Source: Acidobacteriota bacterium
GTDB lineage: Bacteria; Acidobacteriota; Blastocatellia; Pyrinomonadales; Pyrinomonadaceae
Direction: 5' to 3'
DNA length: 56,426 bases
Assembly: GCA_023389035.1 (NCBI GenBank)
Contig: JAEWFC010000008.1
Coordinates: 1 to 56,426 of the forward strand
Shown here: one piece after another, positions 16,297 to 25,081 of the stretch
Layout of the letters: the number at the start of each line of letters is the position of its first letter
Position numbering within the stretch: position 1 is the first letter of the stretch
The notes under the pieces: generated by a model
Database searches by the model: none
What the model was told of the DNA's origin: nothing
What the model saw: the letters and a program-made list of their open reading frames with translations, nothing else
Position numbers and translations under genes: made by a program

Positions 16297-18456
16297 ATGA
16301 AACATGTTCTAACGATGGCGGCGGCGGGGTTGATTTTGTTTTCGCTGCAGGTGGCGGGGCAGGTTCCGGTGGCGACGCAGATCGCGATACTGAAGGCTGA
16401 GGACGCGCGAGATCATGACGGGCTAAAGCCGTATATTTTCAGCAAGAACCTGGCGGTGCAGAAGCGGGCGCTGCTGGCGGCGGGGCGGATCGGAGCAGGC
16501 GAATCTGTCGATGCTCTGGCGGGCATTTTGGAGAATGGCGACGAATCGGTGCGTGCGATGGCGGCGTTTGCGCTTGGGGAGACCGAGCAGGACCACGCGG
16601 CGCCCTTCGTCATACGCGCGATGCAAAACGTAAAGGCGTCGCCCGAGGTCCGTGCGCGTGCGGTCGAGGCCGCGGGCAAGATCGCCGCGGCGAACCGCGA
16701 GGGAATTCAATCTAAGCTGATCGGCCCTGCGATCGTCTCGGTCTTGAAGCACGAGAGCGAAAAGCGTTCGGGACCGTATACCGAGCTTATCCGTGCGGCG
16801 GTCACCGCAGTGCTGCGTGCGCGGCCCGAAGGCGGTGCCGAAGCGGTCGCTGCTTTCTTGGGCTATTCGGACCAGGAGCTGATCGCCGACGCGCTGAACA
16901 CGCTTGCGAGGCTGCGGTACAAAGGAGCGAACGATAAGGCGCGTGAGCTGCTGACGAAGAGCACCGACCCGATCGTGCGGGCAAATGCCGCAAGGCTGCT
17001 CGGAGCTGCGGAAGATACCGGGGCCGTTGAAATACTGATAGCCGCCGCAACCAAGGACGCAGACAGCCGCGTGCGCGTTTCCGCGATCCGCTCACTCGGC
17101 GCACTCAAAGCCGTCGGCGCCGCAGACGCTCTGATCAAGCGCGGCGGCGTGCTGATGCAGGCGTACTCAAAGAGCGCTAGGCCGAACTTTATTCCGAACG
17201 AGCACAGCGAATTTGTCGAGATCGCGACGGCTCTCGGACAGATCATCCCGAATACATACAACGACGCGGCGGCGAATCTTTTCCGCGAATTCGGCACGAT
17301 CGACAATGGGTTCACGCCCGAGGTTTACATAGCACGGCTTCGGGTGGCGCCGGGCCCAGGCAGCAACATTCAGCCCGCGCTGACGAGTTGGAAGCAATAT
17401 CGAACGCTCGCGCTGATCGGCGGCGAATGGGCGAGCCTCGAGGTTTCGCGTGAAGACGCCGTCAAGATGAAGAGCGAAGCGCCTGATGTACTGAGAACGC
17501 TGGCAAAGGCGTACGCCGAGGCCGATCCTGCCAAAGAGGCCGGAACAATACTCGCGGCACCGGACGTGCTGCGATCGTTCGCACGGTTCAAAACGGACGA
17601 TCTCGGTGCGGTGCTCCGCACGGCGCTGCAGAACAAGGATGTTCACATTCGTGCTACGGCTGCGGAGCTGATCGCAGATCTGCCGGCGTCGAAAGAGAAC
17701 GCGGACGCCGTGAAGCTGGCATTTGGCCGTGCGTTGGTTGACGACAAGAAAGAGAACGACGCGGCGCTCGCGCTGCTGTCGGCCGCGGTCAAGCTCGACA
17801 AGGCGGCATCGTTTGACGTGCTGCGGCTCGCGCTTGGGTCGTCGGACCATCTCGTCCGCAAGCGTGCATATGAATTGATCGCGGCGAACAAGCTCGATGA
17901 AGAATTTGAAAACGCGTGGAAACGGGTGGAGCCGCTAAAGAGCGTTAACCCGCGTGGCGGCTCAAAGCTCGGCGTGGTGGTGAACAACGACGCCGAATAC
18001 AGGCGTGCGGCCATGCGGAAGAACGGCAGCGTCCGTGCGGTGTTCACGACAGCGAAGGGAAATTTTACGATCGATCTGCTGCCCGAGGACGCGCCGCTGA
18101 CGGTCGATAATTTTATCAAGCTTGCGAACGCAAAGTATTTCGACGGGCTTGAGGTCCATCGCGTGGTGCCGAATTTCGTGATGCAGGACGGCGACCCGAT
18201 CGGCAACGGAAGCGGCGGTCCCGGCTGGACGATCCGCTGCGAGATAAACATGGTGCCCTACACGCGCGGCGCCGTCGGCATGGCGCTCTCAGGCAAAGAC
18301 ACCGGCGGCTCGCAGTGGTTCGTCACCCACTCACCCCAACCGCACCTCGACGGCGGATACACCGTCTTTGGCCGCGTGAACGAAACCGGCATGAAGGTCG
18401 TAGATAATATCGTGCGGGGAGATAAGATCGTGACGGTGCGGATCGTTGGACGGTGA
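16297..18456 (+). CDS. Secreted HEAT-repeat protein with C-terminal cyclophilin domain
   Basis: A 719-residue fusion. A signal peptide (about 1-22, MKHVLTMAAAGLILFSLQ...) is followed by HEAT/PBS-lyase-type helical repeats through about residue 560 (for example KRALLAAGRIGAGESVDALA, and VRAMAAFALGETEQ). The last 150 residues are a cyclophilin prolyl-isomerase domain with VHRVVPNFVMQDGDP, GGSQWFVTHSPQPHLDGGY and FGRV. The helical solenoid probably binds client proteins while the isomerase folds them in the periplasm; this is inference. The ATG at 16297 is chosen because it begins the signal peptide; the longer frame from 16264 adds 11 residues. Confidence 0.9.
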   Translation: MKHVLTMAAAGLILFSLQVAGQVPVATQIAILKAEDARDHDGLKPYIFSKNLAVQKRALLAAGRIGAGESVDALAGILENGDESVRAMAAFALGETEQDHAAPFVIRAMQNVKASPEVRARAVEAAGKIAAANREGIQSKLIGPAIVSVLKHESEKRSGPYTELIRAAVTAVLRARPEGGAEAVAAFLGYSDQELIADALNTLARLRYKGANDKARELLTKSTDPIVRANAARLLGAAEDTGAVEILIAAATKDADSRVRVSAIRSLGALKAVGAADALIKRGGVLMQAYSKSARPNFIPNEHSEFVEIATALGQIIPNTYNDAAANLFREFGTIDNGFTPEVYIARLRVAPGPGSNIQPALTSWKQYRTLALIGGEWASLEVSREDAVKMKSEAPDVLRTLAKAYAEADPAKEAGTILAAPDVLRSFARFKTDDLGAVLRTALQNKDVHIRATAAELIADLPASKENADAVKLAFGRALVDDKKENDAALALLSAAVKLDKAASFDVLRLALGSSDHLVRKRAYELIAANKLDEEFENAWKRVEPLKSVNPRGGSKLGVVVNNDAEYRRAAMRKNGSVRAVFTTAKGNFTIDLLPEDAPLTVDNFIKLANAKYFDGLEVHRVVPNFVMQDGDPIGNGSGGPGWTIRCEINMVPYTRGAVGMALSGKDTGGSQWFVTHSPQPHLDGGYTVFGRVNETGMKVVDNIVRGDKIVTVRIVGR

Positions 18457-18468
18457 TCGCAAGTTTAA

Positions 18469-18831
18469 ATGCATCTTCCCAATTTTGAGAATGCGCTGAT
18501 CGATCTGCGGAAACTTACAGCGTACGTGCTTGACCCGGAGAGTCCTCGCGGCCGACATAAGGCGCGCGTTTTCAAGGCGGCCTTGGGTTATACCATTGAC
18601 AGCGCCGAAGACCTTCGGGACGCGATATTTGCCTGTTTGCCCAACGCCGAGGCCGCGATCGGTGAGGTGGATTTTTTTGGGAAGCGGTTCACGGTTGATT
18701 GTAGAATGGAAACAGACGTCGGCGAGGCTACGGTGAGAACCTGCTGGATCGTGCGCCAGAAGGAAACGTTTCCCAGGTTGACGACATGTTACGTTCTGAA
18801 GGAGCGGATCGAAAATGAAACAAAAGATTGA
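18469..18831 (+). CDS. DUF6883-like protein
   Basis: A 120-residue protein resembling the DUF6883 family, of unknown role. Typical features are LRKLTAYVLDPESPRGRHKARVF, where a basic Gly-x-x-Lys-Ala block sits, and a following FKAALGYTIDSAEDL. There is no signal peptide. It overlaps the next gene by 17 bp, which points to translational coupling. From memory, DUF6883 and DUF4926 genes are often adjacent, and some DUF6883 domains sit at the end of toxin-like proteins; a toxin/antitoxin-type or RNA-acting function is therefore a guess. Confidence 0.7.
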   Translation: MHLPNFENALIDLRKLTAYVLDPESPRGRHKARVFKAALGYTIDSAEDLRDAIFACLPNAEAAIGEVDFFGKRFTVDCRMETDVGEATVRTCWIVRQKETFPRLTTCYVLKERIENETKD

Positions 18832-19042
18832 GTTATTGGATACAGTCGCACTCGCGGCCGATCTTCCTGATCGAAACCTGAAGCAAGGCGAGGTCGGGAC
18901 TGTGGTGGAACTATTAGCCCCGGATGTATTCGAAGTTGAGTTCAGTGACGACGATGGAGAGTCCTATGCCGAGTTTGCCCTTCGACAAGACCAGTTGATA
19001 TTGCTGCATAACCAAGGCAAGGGTTGGCGAGTGGCTGCTTGA
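18815..19042 (+). CDS. DUF4926 protein
   Basis: A 75-residue protein matching DUF4926: LLDTVALAADLPDRNLKQGE then VGTVVELL and FEVEFSDDDGES, a small beta-barrel (SH3-like) pattern. No known enzymatic residues. Its start lies inside the last codons of the DUF6883 gene (17-bp overlap), so the two are surely one transcription and translation unit. Its small acidic nature is compatible with an antidote or partner role, but that is inference. The stop is two bases before the ATG of the DUF4112 gene. Confidence 0.75.
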   Translation: MKQKIELLDTVALAADLPDRNLKQGEVGTVVELLAPDVFEVEFSDDDGESYAEFALRQDQLILLHNQGKGWRVAA

Positions 19043-19044
19043 GC

Positions 19045-19539
19045 ATGAACGATGCAAAGCTTGAGCGGCGGCGGGTTGAGGTCGAGGAGGGGCTGGACAA
19101 TTTGGCCCATTATCTCGATGGGCTCTTTCGCATTCCGGGAACGGGATGGCGGTTCGGGCTTGATTCGCTGATCGGGCTGGTGCCGAATGTCGGCGACACG
19201 CTGACGTCGTTCGCGTCGTTTTACATTCTGGTAGCGGGTGCGCGGTACGGCGTGCCGAAGATCACGCTGCTGCGGATGGCGTTCAATATCGGGCTGGATT
19301 ATGTGGTCGGGATCATTCCATTTGTGGGGGACGCATTCGATTTCTTTTGGAAGTCGAACAAGCAGAACATGGAGCTGATCCGGACGCGAGCGACGGGCAA
19401 GGATACCGGAACGACCGGCGACTATCTGTTCGTTTTCGCGATAATCGGCGGCCTCGTGCTGCTGCTGCTCGGGACCATCTTCATAAGCCTCTACATTATC
19501 AGCACGATCTTTTGGGAGATCTTCACCGGGAATATCTGA
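19045..19539 (+). CDS. DUF4112 membrane protein
   Basis: A 164-residue inner-membrane protein of the DUF4112 family, function unknown. The family signature is visible: IPGTGWRFGLDSLIGLVPNV, then GDTLTSFASFYILVAGARYG, and GLDYVVGIIPFVGDAFDFFW. Hydrophobic stretches at about 40-70, 85-110 and 130-160 suggest two to three membrane passes. ATG at 19045 is used; a TTG at 19024 would overlap the previous gene. It completes a three-gene run with DUF6883 and DUF4926, though the functional link is unproven. Confidence 0.85.
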   Translation: MNDAKLERRRVEVEEGLDNLAHYLDGLFRIPGTGWRFGLDSLIGLVPNVGDTLTSFASFYILVAGARYGVPKITLLRMAFNIGLDYVVGIIPFVGDAFDFFWKSNKQNMELIRTRATGKDTGTTGDYLFVFAIIGGLVLLLLGTIFISLYIISTIFWEIFTGNI

Positions 19540-19567
19540 TCGGGGTTAGTTGATCTTAAGAAACGAA

Positions 19568-19596
19568 AAGGCGGCTCCGATGGAACCGCCTTTTTT
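19568..19596 (+). terminator. Terminator after the DUF4112 gene
   Basis: AAGGCGG-T/CC pairs with GG-AA/CCGCCTT (stem about ten bases with one mismatch, loop GAT) followed by six T residues at 19591-19596. The flanking A-run lets it act weakly on the minus strand too, for the thioredoxin-like gene. Confidence 0.85.
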
Positions 19597-19620
19597 GCCT
19601 GCCGCTTTGGCCATTACCGG

Positions 19621-20100
19621 TCAAGCTTGCGCCTCGGCGGCTTGCGTAGCGAACATTTTGTCGAGCGCCGTTTGCAGGACGCTGATGCCGAACTCACCGG
19701 CGGCTCGTGTTTTCAGCTTGCCCTCGGCATCGAAAAGGTAGTAAACGGGCACCCAGCCTTGCTCGTTCTGAAATGCGTCCTTCAGCTTATGAAGGCTGTC
19801 GACGGCGGTGGGCTCGACGATGTTGTTTTCGGCCATCGCCTGATTTACCGTATCCAGGTCGGTATCGGCCTCGTACCGCGGCATATGGACGGCCACGGTC
19901 TGCATACCGAGATCGCCGTATTTCTTCACGATCTCGCGTAGCTGCGGCATCTTGTCCTTGCAGATCCCGCACGACACTGCCCAAAAATGGACCAGCGTGG
20001 GCTTGCCGGCGGTCTCCGCCGTAACATCCTCTAACGAGCCATTGAACCAAGTGGTCGCTCCTTCCAGCGACGGCATCGTATCTCCAATTCTCATCGGCAT
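19621..20100 (-). CDS. Thioredoxin-like (TlpA/redoxin) protein
   Basis: A 159-residue thioredoxin-fold protein, expected to reduce disulfides or peroxides. The active-site motif is CGIC (HFWAVSCGICKDKMPQL, about residues 44-52), with the cis-Pro region GWVPVYYLFDAEG after it. There is no signal peptide, so it should be cytosolic, unlike typical TlpA. It follows the peroxiredoxin gene on the same strand with a 160-bp gap. It could recycle the peroxiredoxin, but this is only suggested by proximity. Confidence 0.85.
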   Translation of the reverse strand: MPMRIGDTMPSLEGATTWFNGSLEDVTAETAGKPTLVHFWAVSCGICKDKMPQLREIVKKYGDLGMQTVAVHMPRYEADTDLDTVNQAMAENNIVEPTAVDSLHKLKDAFQNEQGWVPVYYLFDAEGKLKTRAAGEFGISVLQTALDKMFATQAAEAQA

Positions 20101-20264
20101 AATGTTTTATATCCCCTTGATAGAAATAAAGTTCTTGTTTCCTACGCTCACCGGTTCGTGAAATTCGCCGTCCGGATATCTACTATAGTGGCCACCTTTA
20201 CGAGTGAATTAAATTGTTTGGGACGGCTCGACCGGCCGCCCCGTTAACCGCTAAAAAACGGGCG

Positions 20265-20846
20265 TTATACCTTTAGGTTTTCCTGTCCCGGTGTCCAATC
20301 AGCTGCACACAGACCGCCGGTCTGCAGGCCTTGGAGAACACGAAGCGTCTCATCGACCGAACGTCCGATGTTCAGATCGTGAACGACCGAATACTGCAGG
20401 ACGCCTTCCGGATTGATGATGAACAGGCCGCGAAGCGCGATGTTCGATTCCTCGACCAGAATGTTGTACGCACGCGAAAGCTTTCCGCCTACGTCGGATG
20501 CGATCGGGTACTTCACGCCTTCGATACCGTTCTTGTCCTGCGGCGTTTTCAGCCATGCACGGTGTGAATGGACCGAATCGGTCGATACGCCAAGCACCTC
20601 TGCTCCGACGCCCTGGAAATCATCAAGGCGATCCGAGAAATGGATCAGCTCGGTCGGGCAGACGAATGTAAAATCGAGCGGGTAAAACAAAAGGATCAGC
20701 CATTTGCCCTTGTAATCGGAAAGCTTAACGTTTTCGCCAAGCGTTTCCAGATTTTTGGTCGAGGGCATGTTGAAATCGGGTGCCGGCTGGCCGACCTTTG
20801 CGAATGTGACGGTGTTTTCCGTTGCTGTTGCAGTTCCTGTTGACAT
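20265..20846 (-). CDS. Typical 2-Cys peroxiredoxin (AhpC-like)
   Basis: Thiol peroxidase that reduces H2O2 and organic peroxides. The peroxidatic Cys lies in FTFVCPTELIHFSDR (about residue 55) and the resolving Cys in GGLCAADWTPGQENL near the C-terminus, as in AhpC/Prx1. The protein is 193 residues from the ATG at 20846, chosen because AAGGAGC lies upstream and the conserved region begins soon after. Located directly downstream of perR in the same orientation, it is expected to be induced by peroxide through PerR. The reductase (AhpF-type) is not in this window. Confidence 0.93.
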   Translation of the reverse strand: MSTGTATATENTVTFAKVGQPAPDFNMPSTKNLETLGENVKLSDYKGKWLILLFYPLDFTFVCPTELIHFSDRLDDFQGVGAEVLGVSTDSVHSHRAWLKTPQDKNGIEGVKYPIASDVGGKLSRAYNILVEESNIALRGLFIINPEGVLQYSVVHDLNIGRSVDETLRVLQGLQTGGLCAADWTPGQENLKV

Positions 20847-20921
20847 AATAATTAACAAGCTCCTTGAGTAGTAATGATCATTTACGCGAGACACGCGCTC
20901 AGGCCGCTGTCTCGTTCTTAA

Positions 20922-21326
20922 TTAGTTATTTGCTGTGCAATCAGGGCATGTGCCCCTCAATGTGAATTCCAACGATTCCGGTTTGAACTTCGATCGCTTT
21001 GCCGCCTGCCGCATGATGTCTGCCGGGTGATCCATCTCAATATCCACCAGCTTTCCGCAGGCAGTGCATATTGCGTGGTCGTGCCGGTCGGTCATGCGAT
21101 CGAATCGGCTCGCACCGTTGCCAAACTGTATCTCGGCAATGTGGCCGGAATCTTTAAGGAAGCGAAGCGAGTTATAGACGGTCGCAAAGCTAATGCTCGG
21201 CAACATATCTTTCGCGGCGCTGAATACCTCATTCGCGGTCAGGTGCGAATCCGCGTCGCGGATCACCCGCAATACGACCTCACGCTGTCGCGTCAATCCA
21301 AGTTTTTCTATCGGTGTAACTTCCAT
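20922..21326 (-). CDS. perR: PerR/Fur-family peroxide regulator
   Basis: Fur-superfamily metalloregulator of 134 residues. The winged helix covers about 12-80 (LTRQREVVLRVIRDADSHLT, SISFATVYNSLRFLKDSG). The metal-sensing segment is RFDRMTDRHDHAIC, with the Asp/His set typical of PerR rather than Fur, and the structural zinc site is formed by CTAC and CPDC. It probably represses itself and the downstream peroxiredoxin; oxidation of the metal-binding His would relieve repression. Assignment to PerR rests on motif, neighbour gene and a perfect Per-type box overlapping its promoter. Confidence 0.85.
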   Translation of the reverse strand: MEVTPIEKLGLTRQREVVLRVIRDADSHLTANEVFSAAKDMLPSISFATVYNSLRFLKDSGHIAEIQFGNGASRFDRMTDRHDHAICTACGKLVDIEMDHPADIMRQAAKRSKFKPESLEFTLRGTCPDCTANN

Positions 21327-21356
21327 CTAAAAATTCACGAGTTGTCGTGATTGGTA

Positions 21357-21371
21357 TTAGAATAATTCTAA
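21357..21371. promoter_or_regulatory. PerR box
   Basis: TTAGAATAATTCTAA is a perfect 7-1-7 inverted repeat, one step from the PerR consensus TTATAATnATTATAA. It overlaps the -10 box of the perR promoter, as expected for autorepression. Confidence 0.8.
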
Positions 21372-21387
21372 TTCTAACCAAAGTCAA
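21359..21387 (-). promoter_or_regulatory. perR promoter
   Basis: On the minus strand TTGACT (21387-21382), a 17-bp spacer and TATTCT (21364-21359) form a good sigma-70-type promoter. The -10 lies inside the Per box. Confidence 0.7.
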
Positions 21388-21408
21388 GCGCGGCGGTGCC
21401 CTTGCGCT

Positions 21409-21437
21409 AAAAAAAGGCAGGCCATCGGCAGCCTGCC
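21409..21437 (-). terminator. Terminator of the envelope-protein gene at 21461
   Basis: GGCAGGC and GCCTGCC (21416-21422, 21431-21437) form a seven-base stem; on the minus strand it is followed by seven T residues (A-run 21409-21415). Confidence 0.85.
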
Positions 21438-21460
21438 TTTCGATACGTAATTATCGGCTC

Positions 21461-22429
21461 CTAAGGTTTCGTTGTCGTCACCGACCGTGTGACGACGGTT
21501 ACGCCGGGCGACTTCTGCTCAGACTTGATCCGGTAAACGGTGCCGGGTTCGGAAAGCACTTTGTAACCCTGCGGTAAGGTGAAAAGCGAAGCGTCCGGTT
21601 CGGCCCGCACGATATTGGTCAGGCGATAGGTCTGCTCGCCAAACCGCGGATCATTCTGTTTCGAATAGACGACCAACTCAAGCTCCTTGGAATACCACTT
21701 TTCATACGTGATCTCGATCGGCCGCTCATTGCCTATCGCACCGGCAGGGATCGTGGTCCGTGTGAGCTGTCCCTCGGCGGAAATGCCTTCGAAATCGCGC
21801 GTGCCCAATTGCTCGGTCTGCGATTCAAATCTCGCATTGAAAGCGACGCCGAACGGGACGTCCGGCAGGCCAGGTGGCGCCGGTGCAGCCGCAGCCGGAG
21901 GAACGGGTGGTGCTTCGGGCGACCTCGGCGGAGCAGGGACTGCTGCGACCCTGACCTCTCCGGCCTTAACCGGTGCGGAATACGCAGTTTCAAGCTTTTC
22001 GCGATCTTCCACCGAGATCGTTACCCGCGGGGCCGCGATCGCAACTGCGCGACCGGCCTGAAGCTCTGCAACACGCGCCGTTCGCAGCTCGGAATCGATC
22101 GAAAAACGCTGGCCCTGCACGGGGTCGAGGATGGTGATCCCGGAACCAAACGCATAAAAACCGCTCGGCGAACCGCCCGAAAGCTCACGCCGAAATCGTC
22201 CCTCGCTATTGCGGTAAAGCTTGCTGGTCGAGCTTCGCACGATCCGATTGCCGTCCGCCAGCACTTGAACACTCTCGCTGACGGCTTCGGCGGAGAACGG
22301 CGAGTTTTTCACCGTACGATCAGAGCTCGCTGCGATCTCGGCGACGACTCGAGGGGTCTGTGCCGCGACCGGGACGACCAATAGCAGTGCCATAGATAAA
22401 CCAAACAATATCTTCATTTTCTTCTCCAT
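21461..22429 (-). CDS. Secreted protein of unknown function
   Basis: A 322-residue exported protein; signal peptide about 1-25 (MEKKMKILFGLSMALLLVV...). I do not recognise a domain. It has beta-rich segments resembling acidobacterial hypothetical proteins with a 'DGNRIVRSSTSKLYRNSEG' pattern and a Pro/Ala-rich stretch in the middle (about 165-195). Start ATG 22429 follows GGTGGAG and lies four bases after the stop of the upstream gene, so the two are translationally coupled. An envelope role is inferred from the signal peptide and operon partner. Confidence 0.7.
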   Translation of the reverse strand: MEKKMKILFGLSMALLLVVPVAAQTPRVVAEIAASSDRTVKNSPFSAEAVSESVQVLADGNRIVRSSTSKLYRNSEGRFRRELSGGSPSGFYAFGSGITILDPVQGQRFSIDSELRTARVAELQAGRAVAIAAPRVTISVEDREKLETAYSAPVKAGEVRVAAVPAPPRSPEAPPVPPAAAAPAPPGLPDVPFGVAFNARFESQTEQLGTRDFEGISAEGQLTRTTIPAGAIGNERPIEITYEKWYSKELELVVYSKQNDPRFGEQTYRLTNIVRAEPDASLFTLPQGYKVLSEPGTVYRIKSEQKSPGVTVVTRSVTTTKP

Positions 22430-22433
22430 ACTT

Positions 22434-23111
22434 TTACTCCACCAGCTTAACCGCACGGGTCACGCCGTCCGGCCCGATGATGAGGTCTGCCCGGACCGAT
22501 TCGGCACCGTTTTCCAGCGGGACGTCGATACCCATCGCAAAGAGCGAAGCAGCCGGCAGGTCGACTCGAACAACGCGGCCGCCGCCCGAGGCTTGTTCAG
22601 CCGTGCTTCTGAGCCCCAACGATACGAATTCGGCAGGCGTACCGGCATCAACATCTGCGAGCGCGGCGGCCTGCCGGCTAACAGATATCTTTCTTGGTGA
22701 TCGCTCGCGGATGCTTGCCTTGTGAATTTGCGGCGCACGGCTTGCCGTTTGTTCGCTCACGACCCCATCAGAAGGAGTAATGGGCCGCGCGCCCGCCGGC
22801 ACCGAGGCCGGGACCGAGATCTCGTTTTGCTCCCGGGCCGACTCAGGCAAGATCGTCGAACTGATCGCAAAATAACCGAAGATCGATAGCGCCAGGAACG
22901 CGGTAAAGGCCGCTAAACGACCCACCAGCGATCGATACGGGTAGGGAGCGTCGATTCCGCGCTCGGCCGAACGGCTCTGGCGTGCACGCTCAAGGGCCGA
23001 TCGCAGCATTAACGGACCGGATGCGACGTGGTCGATCACATCAGGTTCAAGACCTGATCGATCCAGGATCTGTCGGCATACGCGATCTATCTTTATTTCT
23101 GGTTTCGGCAT
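22434..23111 (-). CDS. Single-pass membrane protein of unknown function
   Basis: A 225-residue protein with a cytosolic N-terminus (about 1-65), one transmembrane helix (about 67-88, LVGRLAAFTAFLALSIFGYF) and a periplasmic C-terminus ending in VPLENGAESVRADLIIGPDG. The layout resembles anti-sigma or FecR-like proteins, and similar C-terminal blocks occur, as far as I remember, near acidobacterial ECF sigma genes, but no zinc-binding anti-sigma motif is seen. An ECF sigma gene lies about 2 kb upstream, separated by the glycosyltransferase, so a functional link is uncertain. Confidence 0.7.
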   Translation of the reverse strand: MPKPEIKIDRVCRQILDRSGLEPDVIDHVASGPLMLRSALERARQSRSAERGIDAPYPYRSLVGRLAAFTAFLALSIFGYFAISSTILPESAREQNEISVPASVPAGARPITPSDGVVSEQTASRAPQIHKASIRERSPRKISVSRQAAALADVDAGTPAEFVSLGLRSTAEQASGGGRVVRVDLPAASLFAMGIDVPLENGAESVRADLIIGPDGVTRAVKLVE

Positions 23112-23179
23112 TGTCTCTTCGCTATCAGAAAAGACGTCAGCCGGCGGGCGGCGGTTACCGATTTTCTATTCGGCGATCG

Positions 23180-24835
23180 TTATTCGGGCCCATCGGCTAA
23201 TTCGAATATCGTGACCCGCGGATTTACAAGATGCGGTGTTACTAGCGGCAGGTCCAGAAGAAATCCCGTGAAGAGAGATTTGGACACAAATACCGCCTTC
23301 TTTTCGTAGTCGAGAGAACCGTCAACCATTGCGTCGTAGAGTTCGGCCGGGAAGAAACGACTGTATTTGTCGATCCGCTCGCTCGAAAAATCTGTTTGAA
23401 GCAATAGGAATCTGGCTTCTTTGGCGACAAGGCTGGATAGGGGTTCAGGGTCTTCGATAAGATCGATAGCTGACGTTCCCGGAGGCAGATGCGGTATCTG
23501 GGTGAGCGAGACAAAAGCGATCTTATCACCAGTAGATGCGTGTGTCTCCAGCCACTCCGCGGCCGCATAGCGGGAATCAGAGACCATCTGATACGTGAGG
23601 TCGATACTTCTCAACGCGAGCCATGAAAACCCGAGGAGCAATACGCCCATCGCGATCGCCTTTGCCCGTATCGGACGTTCTAATGCAAAGCCGAAGGCAC
23701 GAGCGATGAAGAACGAGAAGACGAAGATGGGGAAGAGCGTGTACCGATACTGCATATGCATTATCGGGAAGATCACAAACAGCACATGAGCCAGCAGCAT
23801 TCCCAACAATAGTTTTGTAAATACCTCGGCTCTCCACGAGACCAGCAACCCGATCACACCGACTACCAGCAATACCGGTCCGATCGCCATCAAAAGGTAT
23901 TGCCAGATCTCGAGGTTCAGATCGAAATAACCGTGAGGCGTCGGGTCATGAAGGAGATCGAGGTTAGCAACATTCCAAAAGGTGCTTTTGAAGTTGAGAA
24001 CGAACTCTATGTGCTTGAAGAATCGTGTTGGTGCGAATACCAGCCCGCTCGAGAGGACGAATGCGAAAAACCCGGTTCCGACCATCGTCAAAGGCGATCT
24101 CCAACGGTCGGTTTCGGGGCTGTTCCGTATATGCACGATCATCAGAGCGACCATCCCAATGATCAGGGGCGCATATGCCTGGTCCTTAGTTGAAACTGCC
24201 ACCGCTGAAAAGATGCCGATAAGTACCGCTCGCTTAACAGTGAACCCGTATTTCAGACTTCGAGCGATCATCAAAACCGCTAAGGTCATCCAGAATAGGA
24301 CCGGAATATCGAGATTTCCCGTTCGCGAGTAATAGACCATGGGAGCCGGCAATGCGATGGCGATCGCAGCGAGCCTCGCCGTACTGGTATCCCAGATCGT
24401 CCTGGCTGTTAGGTAGGTATTAGCCACGACAGCACTTGCCATCAGCACGGTGACAAACCGTCCGATCAGTACCAAATGCCTCAAGGTGGAAACCGGGTCT
24501 GTCATGCCATACGGATATATATCCGTTGGCTGCGACAAGCCGCCTGTCAAGAACACATATGCGAGATACGGGAAATAGAGAGCACCGAGAAGCAGGTAGT
24601 GAAAAACCGGATACGCCAGCCACCAGTCCTTTTCGGGGCCCAAAACGAGATTGTGCAATTCCGAAAGCGTCAGCAGCCCCGTAACGCCGTCCACATCCCA
24701 GCCGTGCACCCCTTGGGCGTGGGTAGCGTGAGGCAAGCCCCACCAAAACGCGCACGCATAAAATGCGAACGCGACGAATGCGATCAGCACGACTTCGCGC
24801 TCATTCTTGATGAGCTGTGAGGTTCTGAAGAACAT
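23180..24835 (-). CDS. GT-C type membrane glycosyltransferase
   Basis: A 551-residue polytopic inner-membrane protein of the ArnT/PMT-like GT39/GT83 type, predicted to transfer a sugar from a polyprenyl-phosphate donor to envelope glycoconjugates on the periplasmic side. About ten hydrophobic segments are visible. GWDVDGVTGLLTL near residue 45 holds an acidic residue in the first periplasmic loop, typical of the catalytic Asp, and YSRTGNLDIPVLFW near residue 170 matches the second conserved loop. The soluble C-terminal part (about 405-551) is periplasmic. Substrate is unknown. The gene stands between a sigma factor and two envelope proteins on the same strand. Confidence 0.8.
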   Translation of the reverse strand: MFFRTSQLIKNEREVVLIAFVAFAFYACAFWWGLPHATHAQGVHGWDVDGVTGLLTLSELHNLVLGPEKDWWLAYPVFHYLLLGALYFPYLAYVFLTGGLSQPTDIYPYGMTDPVSTLRHLVLIGRFVTVLMASAVVANTYLTARTIWDTSTARLAAIAIALPAPMVYYSRTGNLDIPVLFWMTLAVLMIARSLKYGFTVKRAVLIGIFSAVAVSTKDQAYAPLIIGMVALMIVHIRNSPETDRWRSPLTMVGTGFFAFVLSSGLVFAPTRFFKHIEFVLNFKSTFWNVANLDLLHDPTPHGYFDLNLEIWQYLLMAIGPVLLVVGVIGLLVSWRAEVFTKLLLGMLLAHVLFVIFPIMHMQYRYTLFPIFVFSFFIARAFGFALERPIRAKAIAMGVLLLGFSWLALRSIDLTYQMVSDSRYAAAEWLETHASTGDKIAFVSLTQIPHLPPGTSAIDLIEDPEPLSSLVAKEARFLLLQTDFSSERIDKYSRFFPAELYDAMVDGSLDYEKKAVFVSKSLFTGFLLDLPLVTPHLVNPRVTIFELADGPE

Positions 24836-25081
24836 AGTTCAGACAACGGCCACGATGGCCGACAATCTCAAAAGTCGATGCAGGAATTTCTGAGGTGAAC
24901 CGCAGGGAGTTCTATTCCAGGTATACTTCCGGAGACTGTAATAGACTTTTAATGGGAACCGCTTCGATATTGACATAAGCCGCTCCCGAATTGCGTCCGA
25001 CGTTTGTCCGAAAAATGACTATATAAATAGCGGGTTTAACAGTTTGACGGGAAAGGGGGAAAGACAGGCTTTGTCATTCAA

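Noticed and set aside
20101..20264. Terminator between the peroxiredoxin and thioredoxin-like genes
   Set aside because: A G/C-rich partial inverted repeat occurs near 20220-20245 but without a T-tract or a clean stem.
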